A stretch of 64,000 bases of DNA from CAZJGG01 sp964545475. GTDB lineage: Bacteria > Bacillota > Clostridia > Lachnospirales > JAISER01. Positions 42,773 through 51,441 of this stretch are shown piece after piece (position 1 is the first letter of the stretch; every line of letters begins with the position of its first letter). A program made the translations under genes and the position numbers. The notes under the pieces are model-generated. The model saw only the letters and a list, made by a program, of their open reading frames with translations, had not been told where the DNA came from and made no database searches. The stretch is from assembly GCA_964545475.1 (NCBI GenBank), contig CAZJGG010000002.1:1-64000 (forward strand), given 5' to 3'.

Positions 42773-44812
42773 CTAAAGTGTAATAGTATTAAGGGATTTC
42801 TCGATAAAACCCTCTATTTCCTTTTCAAGTAAACTGTACTGAGAGATGTTTTCATATAGTTCATATGCAACTTTTTGTACAGTTTCTAAAATTTTAATGT
42901 CTTTATAAAAGTTAGCTATTTTCATTTCGGGTAGCCCGTGTTGCATTGTGCCGAAAAAATCTCCGGGGCCACGCAATTCAAGGTCCAGCCGGGAAAGCTC
43001 GAAGCCGTCGTTTGTTTTCGTCATAGCTTTAAGCCTTTCCTTTGAAACTTCCGAAACAGAATCGGAAACCATTACGCAATAAGATTTTAGGGCACTTCTG
43101 CCAACTCTTCCTCGCAGCTGGTGAAGTTGGGAAAGCCCGAAACGATCGGCGTTTTCAATAACCATAACAGTAGCGTTGGCAACATCTATTCCAACTTCAA
43201 TAACCGTTGTGGAAACTATAACACTAATTTGCCCTTTTGAAAACCTTTCCATAATATCGCTTTTTACAGCAGGTTTCATTTTGCCGTGAAGAGCTTCTAT
43301 TTTTAGGTTTGGGAGTTGTTTTTTCAAGCTTTCAGTATATGTTAAAACCGATTGAAGCGTTTTATTTTCGCTTTCTTCAATAGCAGGGCAAATAATATAT
43401 GCTTGCCTGCCTTCGTTAACCTGTTTTTCTAAAAAGGCGTATAACCGCTGTCTATAAGAGGAGTTTACGGCAAAGGTATCAATTTTTGTGCGCCCCGGTG
43501 GAAGTTCGTCTATAACTGAAATATCCATATCTCCATAAAGGATTAGGGCAAGGGTTCTGGGGATTGGGGTTGCAGACATTATAAGGACATGAGGGGTTTT
43601 ACCTTTTTCCGAAAGAGTCGCCCTTTGCCGAACGCCAAAGCGGTGCTGTTCGTCTGTAATAACAAGGCGCAAGTCATTAAATATGACTTTCTCCTGTATT
43701 AAAGCGTGAGTGCCTATAATAAGCCTGCTATCTCCGGTTTTAATTTTTTCATGTATTTTTCTTTTTTCAGCAGGGGTTAAAGAACCTGCAAGAAATGTAA
43801 CGTCAATGTTTAGCTTGTCAAAATATCTCTTTAACGAGTTATAATGCTGAAACGCCAAAACTTCCGTAGGCGCCATAAAGGCGACTTGCGCTGTTTTTGC
43901 CGAATTAAGGGCGATAAAAGCGGAAACCATGGCCACAGCAGTTTTCCCAGAGCCAACGTCTCCTTGTATAAGCCTGTTCATGACAAACCCAGACGAAAAA
44001 TCCGCTTTAATTTGTTCTAAAACTTTATTTTGAGCGTTTGTCATATTAAATGGCAAAAGTTCTGTTATTGGTGAAGTTTCAGTGTTTTCAACAAGAAATA
44101 CTGATTTTTCCTTTAAAATGCCTTTAATTTTAAAAAGAGAAAGCTGCATTAACAAAATTTCCTCGAAAACAAGCCTATGCCTTGCAGCATAGAAACTCTC
44201 GCTATTTTCCGGGAAATGAATGTTTTTTATAGCGGCTTGTCTGTCGCATAAATTGTATTTATTTAAAATAAGCTGCGGCAAAATTTCGTAAAATTCCGCC
44301 GCGGCTTCAAATAAAACAGTTTCAATTAAACTTCTTAAAACCTTTTGGGATAAATTTTTTGTTAAATAATATTTTGGAATTATGCGCCCGAAAGAAACAG
44401 AGGGGGTGTCCTTTATTTTTTCAAAATCCGGGCAAGACATAACGAATTTACTGTTTTTCTCAATAACTTCCCCTGCAAAAACGTATTTTTCATTTAATTT
44501 AAACTGATTTTTAATATATGGCTGGTTAAACCAAACAACTTCTATTATTGCATTTCCGTCTTGCAAAAACAGTTTTGTTACAGTTTTACTTTGAAAGCCA
44601 GCATTTTCGGCAGTTTTTTTAATAACAGCGCTTACAGTGTAAAAACCCTCGGTTTTTATTTGAGACGGTGACACAATAATGCTTCTGTCTTCATAATCTC
44701 TGGGATAATAGGTAATTAAATCCTTTATTGTAAAAACGTGGAGTTTGTTTAAAAGTTCCAGCCTTTTTTCTCCCACATTTTTTATTTTAGAAACACTTTC
44801 GTTTAAAATCAA
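42773..44812 (-). CDS. recG: ATP-dependent DNA helicase RecG
   Basis: The 679-residue helicase remodels stalled replication forks and branched DNA. The N-terminal wedge/OB domain (about 1-150) is followed by helicase motifs: Walker A G-D-V-G-S-G-K-T-A near 282, D-E-Q-H near 385, S-A-T-P-I-P-R-T near 410, and motif VI H-Q-L-R-G-R-V-G-R near 560. The C-terminal R-G-P-G-D-F-F-G-T-x-Q-x-G is the RecG signature. It follows the fakA-like gene by 13 bases. Confidence 0.95.
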   Translation of the reverse strand: MILNESVSKIKNVGEKRLELLNKLHVFTIKDLITYYPRDYEDRSIIVSPSQIKTEGFYTVSAVIKKTAENAGFQSKTVTKLFLQDGNAIIEVVWFNQPYIKNQFKLNEKYVFAGEVIEKNSKFVMSCPDFEKIKDTPSVSFGRIIPKYYLTKNLSQKVLRSLIETVLFEAAAEFYEILPQLILNKYNLCDRQAAIKNIHFPENSESFYAARHRLVFEEILLMQLSLFKIKGILKEKSVFLVENTETSPITELLPFNMTNAQNKVLEQIKADFSSGFVMNRLIQGDVGSGKTAVAMVSAFIALNSAKTAQVAFMAPTEVLAFQHYNSLKRYFDKLNIDVTFLAGSLTPAEKRKIHEKIKTGDSRLIIGTHALIQEKVIFNDLRLVITDEQHRFGVRQRATLSEKGKTPHVLIMSATPIPRTLALILYGDMDISVIDELPPGRTKIDTFAVNSSYRQRLYAFLEKQVNEGRQAYIICPAIEESENKTLQSVLTYTESLKKQLPNLKIEALHGKMKPAVKSDIMERFSKGQISVIVSTTVIEVGIDVANATVMVIENADRFGLSQLHQLRGRVGRSALKSYCVMVSDSVSEVSKERLKAMTKTNDGFELSRLDLELRGPGDFFGTMQHGLPEMKIANFYKDIKILETVQKVAYELYENISQYSLLEKEIEGFIEKSLNTITL

Positions 44813-44825
44813 GGTTTATCCCTCA

Positions 44826-46457
44826 TTACTCAACAGAAATTATATAATAGAACACAGGCTGTCCGCCGTCTCTAAGCTCTATCTCAAAGTCTTTATGGCT
44901 GTTTTCGGCATAATCCACCATTTTTTCCGCTTCTTCTTTAGTTATTGAGCTTCCGTAATATATACTTAAAATGTCTCCGCCGTCTGCCGTCATTATGTCT
45001 ATAAGCTTTTTAGCTCCGCTTTCAATATTTGAATCGCAAACGACAATTTTATTATCAAGCATACATAAAATATCGCCCTCTTTTATGTTAAAACCGTCTA
45101 TGGCGGTATCTCTTACGGCGTAAGTAACAAGCCCTGTTTTAACAAGGGGAATTGCCTCCTCCATGCTTTTTAAGTTCTCTTCTATATTGCTTATGGGCAA
45201 ATAAGCAACCATTGCAGAAATGCCTTGGGGAATTGTTTTAGTCGGAAGCACATGAAGATTTTTATTAATTTCCGCCGCCTGCTTTGCGGCTAAAATAATA
45301 TTTGAGTTGTTTGGCAAAACAATTATTTCTTTTGCGTTAACATTTTCTGCGGCATTTAAAATGTCATCAATGCTGGGGTTCATGGTTTGCCCCCCTGATA
45401 TTACATAATTAACCCCAAGCTTTTCAAAATAATCTTTTATTCCGTCTCCGGCGGCAACGGCTATAAAACCAATGTCGTCTATTTGCCCGTTATCGGTATT
45501 TGCTTCTGTAATTAAGTTGGTATGTTGAACACGCATGTTTTCAATTTTAATGCTATTTAAAGAACCAATTTTCATTGCTTGCTCTAAAATAAGCCCTGGA
45601 TGTTCCGTGTGTACATGGACTTTTATTATATTATCGTCGGAAACAACCACGATTGAATCTCCGTTTTTAGTTAAAAACTCTTTAAGGCTATTTTCGGTTT
45701 CTTCTGTATTATTGATAGTTTCAATGAAAAATTCTGTACAATAGCCGAATTCTATTGCTTCTGTTGAGAAGCTTGCCTGAGCAGGAAGCTCTTGGGGATT
45801 CTCGTTAATTTTTTTATATATTTTTTCGTTGGAGAAGTCGTCATTTATAAGAGCAGTATACATGCCCTCTAAAATGCACATAAGCCCCTTTCCTCCGGCG
45901 TCTACTACATTTGCTTGCTTTAAAACCGGCAGCATCTCCGGGGTTTTTGCCAAAACTTCATTACCATGCTTAACAATACCGCTAAATAATTCCGAAATAT
46001 CGCTTGTATATTCCATAATTTCTAAAGCTTTTTCGGATATGGAGGATATAATTGTAAGAATTGTGCCCTCTTTCGGTTTCATAACGGCTTTATAAGCTGT
46101 TTCGCTTGCTTTTTCAAAGGCGAAAGCAATGTCTGCGGCGCTTGCGACTTGTTTGTTTTCAAAGCCTTTTGCAAACCCACGGAAAATTTGAGATAAAATT
46201 ACGCCGGAATTGCCTCTTGCACCTCGTAAAGAGCCGCCAGAGACAACTTTGGCTATATCGCTTACTTTTTTACTATCCGCTTTTAAAAGCTCCTTTGCCG
46301 CAACTTCCATAGTTAAAGACATATTAGTTCCTGTGTCGCCGTCGGGAACGGGAAAAACGTTTAAGGCGTCAAGCTTTGATTTGTTTTTTGTCAGTTCCTC
46401 AGAGCCGGAAATGAACATGCCCTTAAGCTTCATTCCGTCTATTGTAAGTGTTTCCAC
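44826..46457 (-). CDS. DhaL-domain kinase-like protein, FakA/YloV family
   Basis: A 543-residue protein whose N-terminal DhaL/DAK2 domain (about 1-200) holds the ATP-Mg motif V-P-D-G-D-T-G-T-N-M-S-L-T and G-A-R-G-N-S-G-V-I-L-S-Q. The C-terminal part (about 240-543) matches the FakA/YloV type. In Staphylococcus FakA phosphorylates fatty acids delivered by FakB/DegV proteins; no FakB is encoded here. A longer frame opens at 46502, overlapping the Asp23 gene, but GAGGGGGATG spaced before the GTG at 46457 marks the start. It lies 16 bases after the Asp23 gene, in the conserved yloU-yloV order. Confidence 0.85.
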   Translation of the reverse strand: METLTIDGMKLKGMFISGSEELTKNKSKLDALNVFPVPDGDTGTNMSLTMEVAAKELLKADSKKVSDIAKVVSGGSLRGARGNSGVILSQIFRGFAKGFENKQVASAADIAFAFEKASETAYKAVMKPKEGTILTIISSISEKALEIMEYTSDISELFSGIVKHGNEVLAKTPEMLPVLKQANVVDAGGKGLMCILEGMYTALINDDFSNEKIYKKINENPQELPAQASFSTEAIEFGYCTEFFIETINNTEETENSLKEFLTKNGDSIVVVSDDNIIKVHVHTEHPGLILEQAMKIGSLNSIKIENMRVQHTNLITEANTDNGQIDDIGFIAVAAGDGIKDYFEKLGVNYVISGGQTMNPSIDDILNAAENVNAKEIIVLPNNSNIILAAKQAAEINKNLHVLPTKTIPQGISAMVAYLPISNIEENLKSMEEAIPLVKTGLVTYAVRDTAIDGFNIKEGDILCMLDNKIVVCDSNIESGAKKLIDIMTADGGDILSIYYGSSITKEEAEKMVDYAENSHKDFEIELRDGGQPVFYYIISVE

Positions 46458-46473
46458 CGATTCATCCCCCTCG

Positions 46474-46830
46474 CTAGTTGTTGACACGTACACCCTCAAC
46501 AAATATATTTATTTTTTCCACGTTTATACCGGTATACTCCTCAACTTTGTATTTTACAGTTGAAATTAACGTATCGGCAATTGCGGAAATATTTGTTCCG
46601 TATTCAACAATAATGTGCAAGTCAATAATAACAGCGTCTTCGTTATAGCTGAATGTAATTCCTTTTGTAAGGCTTTCTCTCTTTAATAGCTGTACAAGAC
46701 CGTCTTTTACGTTTTTTGCCGCCATGCCGACAATGCCGTAGCAGTCCATAGCTGCAAGCCCTGCGATCCTTACTATAACTTCATTATCTATAGTAATTGT
46801 TCCATATTCGTTCTTAATTTTAGATGGCAT
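46474..46830 (-). CDS. Asp23/Gls24-family protein (YloU-like)
   Basis: A 118-residue Asp23/Gls24 envelope stress protein. Y-G-T-I-T-I-D-N-E-V-I-V-R-I-A-G-L-A-A-M-D-C-Y-G-I-V-G-M near residues 8-35 is the family core, followed by I-D-L-H-I-I-V-E-Y-G-T and a C-terminal V-F-V-E-G-V-R-V. The family is cytoplasmic and associated with cell-envelope and alkaline stress. AAGGAGG precedes it. It is first in the leftward unit with the fakA-like gene and recG, driven by the promoter at 46962-46990. Confidence 0.88.
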   Translation of the reverse strand: MPSKIKNEYGTITIDNEVIVRIAGLAAMDCYGIVGMAAKNVKDGLVQLLKRESLTKGITFSYNEDAVIIDLHIIVEYGTNISAIADTLISTVKYKVEEYTGINVEKINIFVEGVRVNN

Positions 46831-46961
46831 AATAACCCTCCTTTTTATATTATGTACAGTCGTTATAGCTGAATAGAAGCTAAAACGACCGTTGCCGTTC
46901 GTATATTTGAAAAAAGACTTTGGATGTTATGCTCCAGTCTGTTTTCAAAGTTACTCACTAT

Positions 46962-46990
46962 ATTATACACATAAACGGAAATTCAAGCAA
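46962..46990 (-). promoter_or_regulatory. Promoter of the Asp23/fakA-like/recG unit
   Basis: TTGCTT (46990-46985) and TATAAT (46967-46962) with a 17-base spacer and a TG element before the -10. The leader to the Asp23 gene is about 120 bases; no known riboswitch is evident in it. Confidence 0.65.
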
Positions 46991-47016
46991 TAAAAAATTG
47001 ATTATAGTGATTATTT

Positions 47017-47044
47017 TAACGTGAGTTCGACGAAGTCGAAAAGC
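47017..47044 (+). repeat. Partial cloverleaf repeat
   Basis: TAACGTGAG followed by the TTCGAC/GTCGAA hairpin is identical to the left third of the 66-bp element, then the similarity stops and a different short repeat (AGCTGTTTATG...) begins. Confidence 0.75.
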
Positions 47045-47064
47045 TGTTTATGTTTTTGCAAATA

Positions 47065-47223
47065 CACTCCTTAACCACATAAAATAGCACTGCCTTGCGG
47101 CGAATTTTACTTGTGGACTACGTCATCAACTTCTTGTGTGCCGCTAGCACACGGCGTCGTCTCTTCCTTGCCACAAGCAAAATTTGCTCGCAACTCAGTA
47201 CCATTTTATATGATTAAGGAGTA
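47065..47223. mobile_element. MITE family A, copy 2 (159 bp)
   Basis: A near-identical reverse-oriented copy of the element at 7947, flanked by TA (47063-47064 and 47224-47225). It is inserted within TTTGCAAATAGCTAT, whose uninterrupted form is seen at 2053 and 20621, showing that insertion duplicated the TA. The 521-base gap 46831-47351 holds this element, a partial cloverleaf repeat, a promoter and a terminator, and no gene. Confidence 0.88.
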
Positions 47224-47265
47224 TAGCTATCTATTCATTGTGAGCTGGGCAAAGCAAAAAGCCGC

Positions 47266-47336
47266 TTAAGCGGCTTTAATTAAGGGGCGTGTTTACATCT
47301 TTTTGAAATTTTTTTATCAATATTCAACACGCCCTT
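47266..47336 (-). terminator. Terminator after glgA
   Basis: Read leftward, GCCGCTTAAGCGGC (47284-47271) is a perfect short palindrome followed by TTTTT. Just upstream GGGCGTGTT/AACACGCCC forms a second stem with a long loop. Confidence 0.75.
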
Positions 47337-47351
47337 ATTAAATTGTTCTCT

Positions 47352-48800
47352 TTATTTATTATCTTTTAATTTTAAATATAATTCCAAATACTTTTTAGCA
47401 GATGCTTTCCAAGAAAAATCGCATTCCATGCTGTTTTTTATAACCTGCTCCCAGTCTTCCGGGTAATTATAAAAACAGTTTAATGCTTCTTTAACTGCCC
47501 ACATTAACCCACTTGCAAGATAATCTTCAAAAATGAAACCGTTACCTTTTTTTGTAGTATAATTATATTGGGTAACCGTATCTGTAAGTCCTCCTGTTTT
47601 CCTTACTATAGGAACTGTACCGTATCTCATAGCAAATAACTGGCCAAGACCGCAGGGCTCGAATAGAGAAGGCATTAAAAACATATCAGAACCGGCATAA
47701 ATTTTTTGCGCTAAGTCTCCGCTGAAAAAAGTATTTGCGCTTATTCTGTCAGGGTAAAGCCATTGTGTGTGCTTAAATAGATGCTCATAACGGCCGTCTC
47801 CCGTTCCCAAAACTACAATCTGAACGTCCATGTTCATTAACTCTTCTAGGCATACCGCAACAATATCAAGCCCCTTTTGATCCACCAGCCTTGAAATAAT
47901 GCTGATTAACGGCTTATCACAAACAGGCAGCCCCAAATGTTTCTGTAAAGCATATTTATTTTTCTTCTTATTTTCTAAGCTATCTTTATCGTAATTTGCA
48001 AAAAGCCTTGTATCGGTTTTGGGGTCATTTTGTTCAACGTCTATTCCGTTTAATATACCTGTAAGCTTATGGTTGCACTGGCGCAAAAGACCGTCCATGC
48101 CAAAGCCGTATTCCTCTGTTTGAATTTCTTTTGCGTAAGTTTCGGAAACTGTTGTAACCGCATCGGCATAAACTAAGCCGCCTTTCATAAAGCTTACTCT
48201 GCCGTAAAATTCAAGCTTATCCGGCGTGAAATAACCGTTGTTTAAGTCCACATGGTCTAAATATCCTTTTGTAAAGTTGCCCTGATACTGTAAATTGTGT
48301 ATTGTAAAAACAGATTTCATATCATGGTAAAAAATAAAGCCTCCGTAATTATCACGTAAGTAAACTGGCCCAAGACCTGTTTGCCAATCGTTAAAATGGA
48401 TAATATCCGGTTTAAACTCTATAACATTTAAAAGCTCTATAGAAGCTTTTGTAAAAAAAGCAAACCTTTCATCATCGTCCCAAAAGCCGTAAAAACCTTC
48501 TCTGCCGAAATAAAAATCGTTTTCAATTAAATATGTTGGGGTTTCATCATCAATTGTATAAATAGAACAGGACTGGTTACGCCAGCTTAATCTTATTACA
48601 AAAGAATCAACATATTCTAATCCTTTTAATAACTTTTCATCAATAAGGCTGTATTTTGGGAAAACAATGCGGACGTCTGCGCCTAACCTTTTTAGTTCTT
48701 TAGGAAGAGAGCCTATAACGTCCCCAAGCCCTCCGCTTTTTGCATATGGGGTAATTTCCGTAGCAACAAATAAAACCTTTAAATCAGATATATCAGACAT
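47352..48800 (-). CDS. glgA: Glycogen synthase (ADP-glucose type)
   Basis: A 482-residue GT5 enzyme that elongates alpha-1,4-glucan from ADP-glucose. K-S-G-G-L-G-D-V near residue 22 is the family K-x-G-G-L motif, H-F-N-D-W-Q-T-G near 135 follows, and E-P-C-G-L-G-Q-L-F-A-M-R-Y-G-T near 384 contains the conserved Glu that binds ADP-glucose. No glgB, glgC or glgD lies beside it, so the rest of the pathway is encoded elsewhere. It is monocistronic, with its own promoter (48887-48915) and terminator. Confidence 0.93.
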   Translation of the reverse strand: MSDISDLKVLFVATEITPYAKSGGLGDVIGSLPKELKRLGADVRIVFPKYSLIDEKLLKGLEYVDSFVIRLSWRNQSCSIYTIDDETPTYLIENDFYFGREGFYGFWDDDERFAFFTKASIELLNVIEFKPDIIHFNDWQTGLGPVYLRDNYGGFIFYHDMKSVFTIHNLQYQGNFTKGYLDHVDLNNGYFTPDKLEFYGRVSFMKGGLVYADAVTTVSETYAKEIQTEEYGFGMDGLLRQCNHKLTGILNGIDVEQNDPKTDTRLFANYDKDSLENKKKNKYALQKHLGLPVCDKPLISIISRLVDQKGLDIVAVCLEELMNMDVQIVVLGTGDGRYEHLFKHTQWLYPDRISANTFFSGDLAQKIYAGSDMFLMPSLFEPCGLGQLFAMRYGTVPIVRKTGGLTDTVTQYNYTTKKGNGFIFEDYLASGLMWAVKEALNCFYNYPEDWEQVIKNSMECDFSWKASAKKYLELYLKLKDNK

Positions 48801-48886
48801 TTAAGCACCCTCTTTTAAAAGACTCGCAAGCGGTATCAATTTATGCTTTTGTTTGCAAAATTTTATGATTTTTAGTACATAATCTT

Positions 48887-48915
48887 ATAATACTATTTTC
48901 GGACATGGAAAGCAA
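48887..48915 (-). promoter_or_regulatory. glgA promoter
   Basis: TTGCTT (48915-48910) and TATTAT (48892-48887) with a 17-base spacer, about 87 bases before the glgA start. Confidence 0.55.
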
Positions 48916-48966
48916 TAATCAAATATCATTTGTTGGAAAATTGTTAATTTTAATATATTTTTAATA

Positions 48967-48997
48967 TTGACTATTTTATCCAATTATATGATATAAT
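48967..48997 (+). promoter_or_regulatory. Possible pepF promoter
   Basis: TTGACT (48967-48972) and TATAAT (48992-48997), with a longer than ideal 19-base spacer, 50 bases before pepF. Confidence 0.4.
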
Positions 48998-49047
48998 AAT
49001 TTACTAGAAGTGTGTTTACAATATCAATACTAACGGAGGTTATAAAT

Positions 49048-50829
49048 ATGAGCTTACGCGACGAAACAGACCCGATGTATAAATGGAAAATAGAAGATTT
49101 ATTTGAAACAGATGAAAAATGGAAGAAAGCATATGAAGAGGTAAACGGCTCTGCAAATAAAATTGAATCTTTTAAAGGAAAGCTTGAAAACCCGGATGAC
49201 TTACTTAACTGTCTGCAAAACCGAGACGAAATTTCCCAAAAATGTGAAAAGGTTTATGTTTACGCCACAATGAAAATGCACGAAGATACATCCGACGGCA
49301 AATATCAAGCAATGGCAGAACAGGCGGAAACTCTTTTAGTAAAACTTACAGCGGCAATGGCTTTTATTGAGCCGGAAATTTTGCTTCTTAATAAGTCTTT
49401 TGTTGAAAAATCACTTAAAGAAAATAAAGGTTTAGAGCTTTACGAACATTATTTAAATGATATTTTCAGAATAAAAGAGCACACGCTTTCGCCGGAAATG
49501 GAAGAGCTTTTGGCAAAAGCAGAAGACATTGCATCTGCTTCCGAAAGCATATTTTCTATGATGAACGATGCCGACATGGAATTTGGCACTGTTAAAGACG
49601 AAAACGGCAACGAAGTGGAAATTACTCACGGACGTTATGCAAGCCTTATGGAATCTAAAAACCGGGAAGTTAGACAAAACTCATTTAATAAGCTTTACGA
49701 CGCTTATTTAAAGCAAAAAAATACCCTTGCTGCAACGTTTAACGCAAATGTTAAAAAAGATTTATTTTTTGCAAAGGCGAAAAAATATGATTCTTCATTA
49801 GATTTAGCTCTGGACACATATAACATTCCAAAAGAAGTATACACAAACCTTATAAACACCGTAAGCGACAATTTGCATTTAATGTACCGTTATATAGAAT
49901 TGCGCAAGAAATTTTTAAAACTTCCGGAGCTTCATATGTACGACCTTGCAACACCACTTATTAAGGAAGCGAACACGGACATAAACTATGATGACGCTAA
50001 GCAAACGGTTTTAGAAGCTTTATCCGTTTTAGGAGACGAATATAAGGGTATAGTTAAGGAATGCTTGGAAAAAGGCTGGATAGACGTTTATGAAAATAAG
50101 GGCAAGCGGAGTGGGGCTTATTCCTGGGGGGCATACGGCACTCACCCTTACATTTTGCTTAACTATGACAATAAAATAAGCGATATGTTTACGCTGGCTC
50201 ACGAAATCGGTCACAGCATACACAGCCATTATTCATGGGAAACACAGCCTTATGTTTACGGAAGTTACTCAATATTTGTGGCAGAGGTTGCTTCCACTGT
50301 AAACGAGTGCCTTTTAATGGAATATCTTATAAAAAATACTAAGGACGAAGCGTTAAAGAAATATTTAATTAATTACTCATTGGAACAGTTTAGAGGAACA
50401 GTTTTCAGACAGACTATGTTTGCGGAATTTGAAATGATAACCCACGAACTTTTGCAAAAAGGCGAAGCATTAACCCACGAAGTTCTATCTGAAATATATT
50501 ACGGGCTAAACAAAAAATATTACGGAGAAAATATGGTTATTGATGATAAAATCCGTATAGAATGGGCAAGAATACCCCATTTTTACTCTGCATTTTACGT
50601 TTATCAATACTCAACAGGTTATTCTGCTGCAGTTGCACTTTCCGAGGGAATTATGAATAAAGGAGGGCAAGCTGTTTCAAACTATATCGGATTTTTAAAG
50701 GGTGGCTGTTCGGATTATTCAATTAATTTGTTAAAAGGAGCAGGGGTTGACATGAGCAGCCCTAAGCCGGTGTTAGAAGCGCTTAATAAGTTTGAAAAGC
50801 TACTTGATGAAATGGAAAGTTTTTTGTAA
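49048..50829 (+). CDS. pepF: Oligoendopeptidase F
   Basis: A 593-residue M3B zinc metallopeptidase that degrades short peptides in the cytoplasm. The active site L-A-H-E-I-G-H-S-I-H near residue 380 is the HExxH motif, and N-E-C-L-L-M-E-Y further on holds the third zinc-ligand Glu. An N-terminal helical PepF domain (about 1-150) is typical. A GTG at 49012 is in frame, but CGGAGG correctly spaced before the ATG at 49048 decides the start. It is monocistronic, ending in a strong hairpin shared with the opposite-strand gene. Confidence 0.93.
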   Translation: MSLRDETDPMYKWKIEDLFETDEKWKKAYEEVNGSANKIESFKGKLENPDDLLNCLQNRDEISQKCEKVYVYATMKMHEDTSDGKYQAMAEQAETLLVKLTAAMAFIEPEILLLNKSFVEKSLKENKGLELYEHYLNDIFRIKEHTLSPEMEELLAKAEDIASASESIFSMMNDADMEFGTVKDENGNEVEITHGRYASLMESKNREVRQNSFNKLYDAYLKQKNTLAATFNANVKKDLFFAKAKKYDSSLDLALDTYNIPKEVYTNLINTVSDNLHLMYRYIELRKKFLKLPELHMYDLATPLIKEANTDINYDDAKQTVLEALSVLGDEYKGIVKECLEKGWIDVYENKGKRSGAYSWGAYGTHPYILLNYDNKISDMFTLAHEIGHSIHSHYSWETQPYVYGSYSIFVAEVASTVNECLLMEYLIKNTKDEALKKYLINYSLEQFRGTVFRQTMFAEFEMITHELLQKGEALTHEVLSEIYYGLNKKYYGENMVIDDKIRIEWARIPHFYSAFYVYQYSTGYSAAVALSEGIMNKGGQAVSNYIGFLKGGCSDYSINLLKGAGVDMSSPKPVLEALNKFEKLLDEMESFL

Positions 50830-50864
50830 GCATAAGCTAATAGAAGTTAACGCCCATACAAAAA

Positions 50865-50884
50865 CCGCCCGCTTTAGCGGGCGG
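50865..50884. terminator. Terminator between convergent pepF and desulforedoxin-like genes
   Basis: CCGCCCGC and GCGGGCGG pair perfectly around TTTA. In the leftward direction it is followed by a T-run; rightward it is a strong hairpin before an AT-rich tract. Confidence 0.85.
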
Positions 50885-50900
50885 CATTTATTATACTAAA

Positions 50901-51230
50901 CTAATCAATAACTTCCATAACTCTTCCGCAGCAAACAGGAACTGCATCTCCTTGTTTCAAATCAACTAGTTTGTTGCAAATGGAGCAATAGCATTTGCAT
51001 TCGCTTTCAACGTGAACCTCCACATTAGCGGTTTCTTCGTTTTTAAGCCCTTCGATATGGAAAGAAGCACCTTTATCATTTTTTTGCGAAACATATTCTC
51101 CAACGGGAACAAGCTTTTTTGCCTCTTTGTTGCAATCAATGAGTATCTTCCAAAGAGTTTCTAATTTAATTTTTTCCCCCATACTTTCCGGAAGTAGTTC
51201 AACCATGTTTTTTTCAATGCTTATTTTCAT
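50901..51230 (-). CDS. Small protein with desulforedoxin-type iron site
   Basis: A 109-residue soluble protein. The C-terminal 30 residues, C-Y-C-S-I-C-N-K-L-V-D with a later V-C-C-G-R-V-M, give the C-x2-C-x(15)-C-C-G arrangement of desulforedoxin, which binds one iron with four cysteines. Residues 1-80 do not contain the H-P-x-x-x-x-H or C-N-x-H motif of superoxide reductase, so full reductase activity is not supported. A redox or iron-sensing role is more likely. The start follows AAGGGG. Upstream are PerR/Fur-like boxes, which suits an oxidative or iron stress role. It diverges from greA. Confidence 0.65.
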   Translation of the reverse strand: MKISIEKNMVELLPESMGEKIKLETLWKILIDCNKEAKKLVPVGEYVSQKNDKGASFHIEGLKNEETANVEVHVESECKCYCSICNKLVDLKQGDAVPVCCGRVMEVID

Positions 51231-51263
51231 AATAACACCCCTTAAAAATGATTTATATTTATC

Positions 51264-51315
51264 ATATAATTATTATATCATAATAATTATTAATTGCAAT
51301 AGATAATTATTATTT
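51264..51315 (-). promoter_or_regulatory. Promoter with PerR/Fur-like boxes
   Basis: Leftward TTGCAA (51299-51294) and TATAAT (51277-51272), spacer 16. ATATAATTATTATAT at 51264-51278 matches the PerR box (TTATAATNATTATAA) except at its two end bases and covers the -10. AGATAATTATTATTT at 51301-51315 is a second, weaker match. The region is AT-rich, so chance must be considered. Confidence 0.5.
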
Positions 51316-51383
51316 ATAGAATATTTTTCAAAATTCACAAGATATTGCATTATACCAGCACTTATAAAACTATTATTAAATGA

Positions 51384-51412
51384 TTGACATTAATTTACAT
51401 GTAATATATAAT
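51384..51412 (+). promoter_or_regulatory. greA promoter
   Basis: TTGACA (51384-51389) and TATAAT (51407-51412), spacer 17: a perfect housekeeping promoter, 30 bases before greA. Confidence 0.8.
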
Positions 51413-51441
51413 AACTGAATAATTAATTGAGGGTGAAATAT

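Noticed and set aside
50901..51230. Superoxide reductase (desulfoferrodoxin) assignment
   Set aside because: The His and Cys ligands of the reductase centre are absent; only the desulforedoxin-type four-Cys site can be supported.
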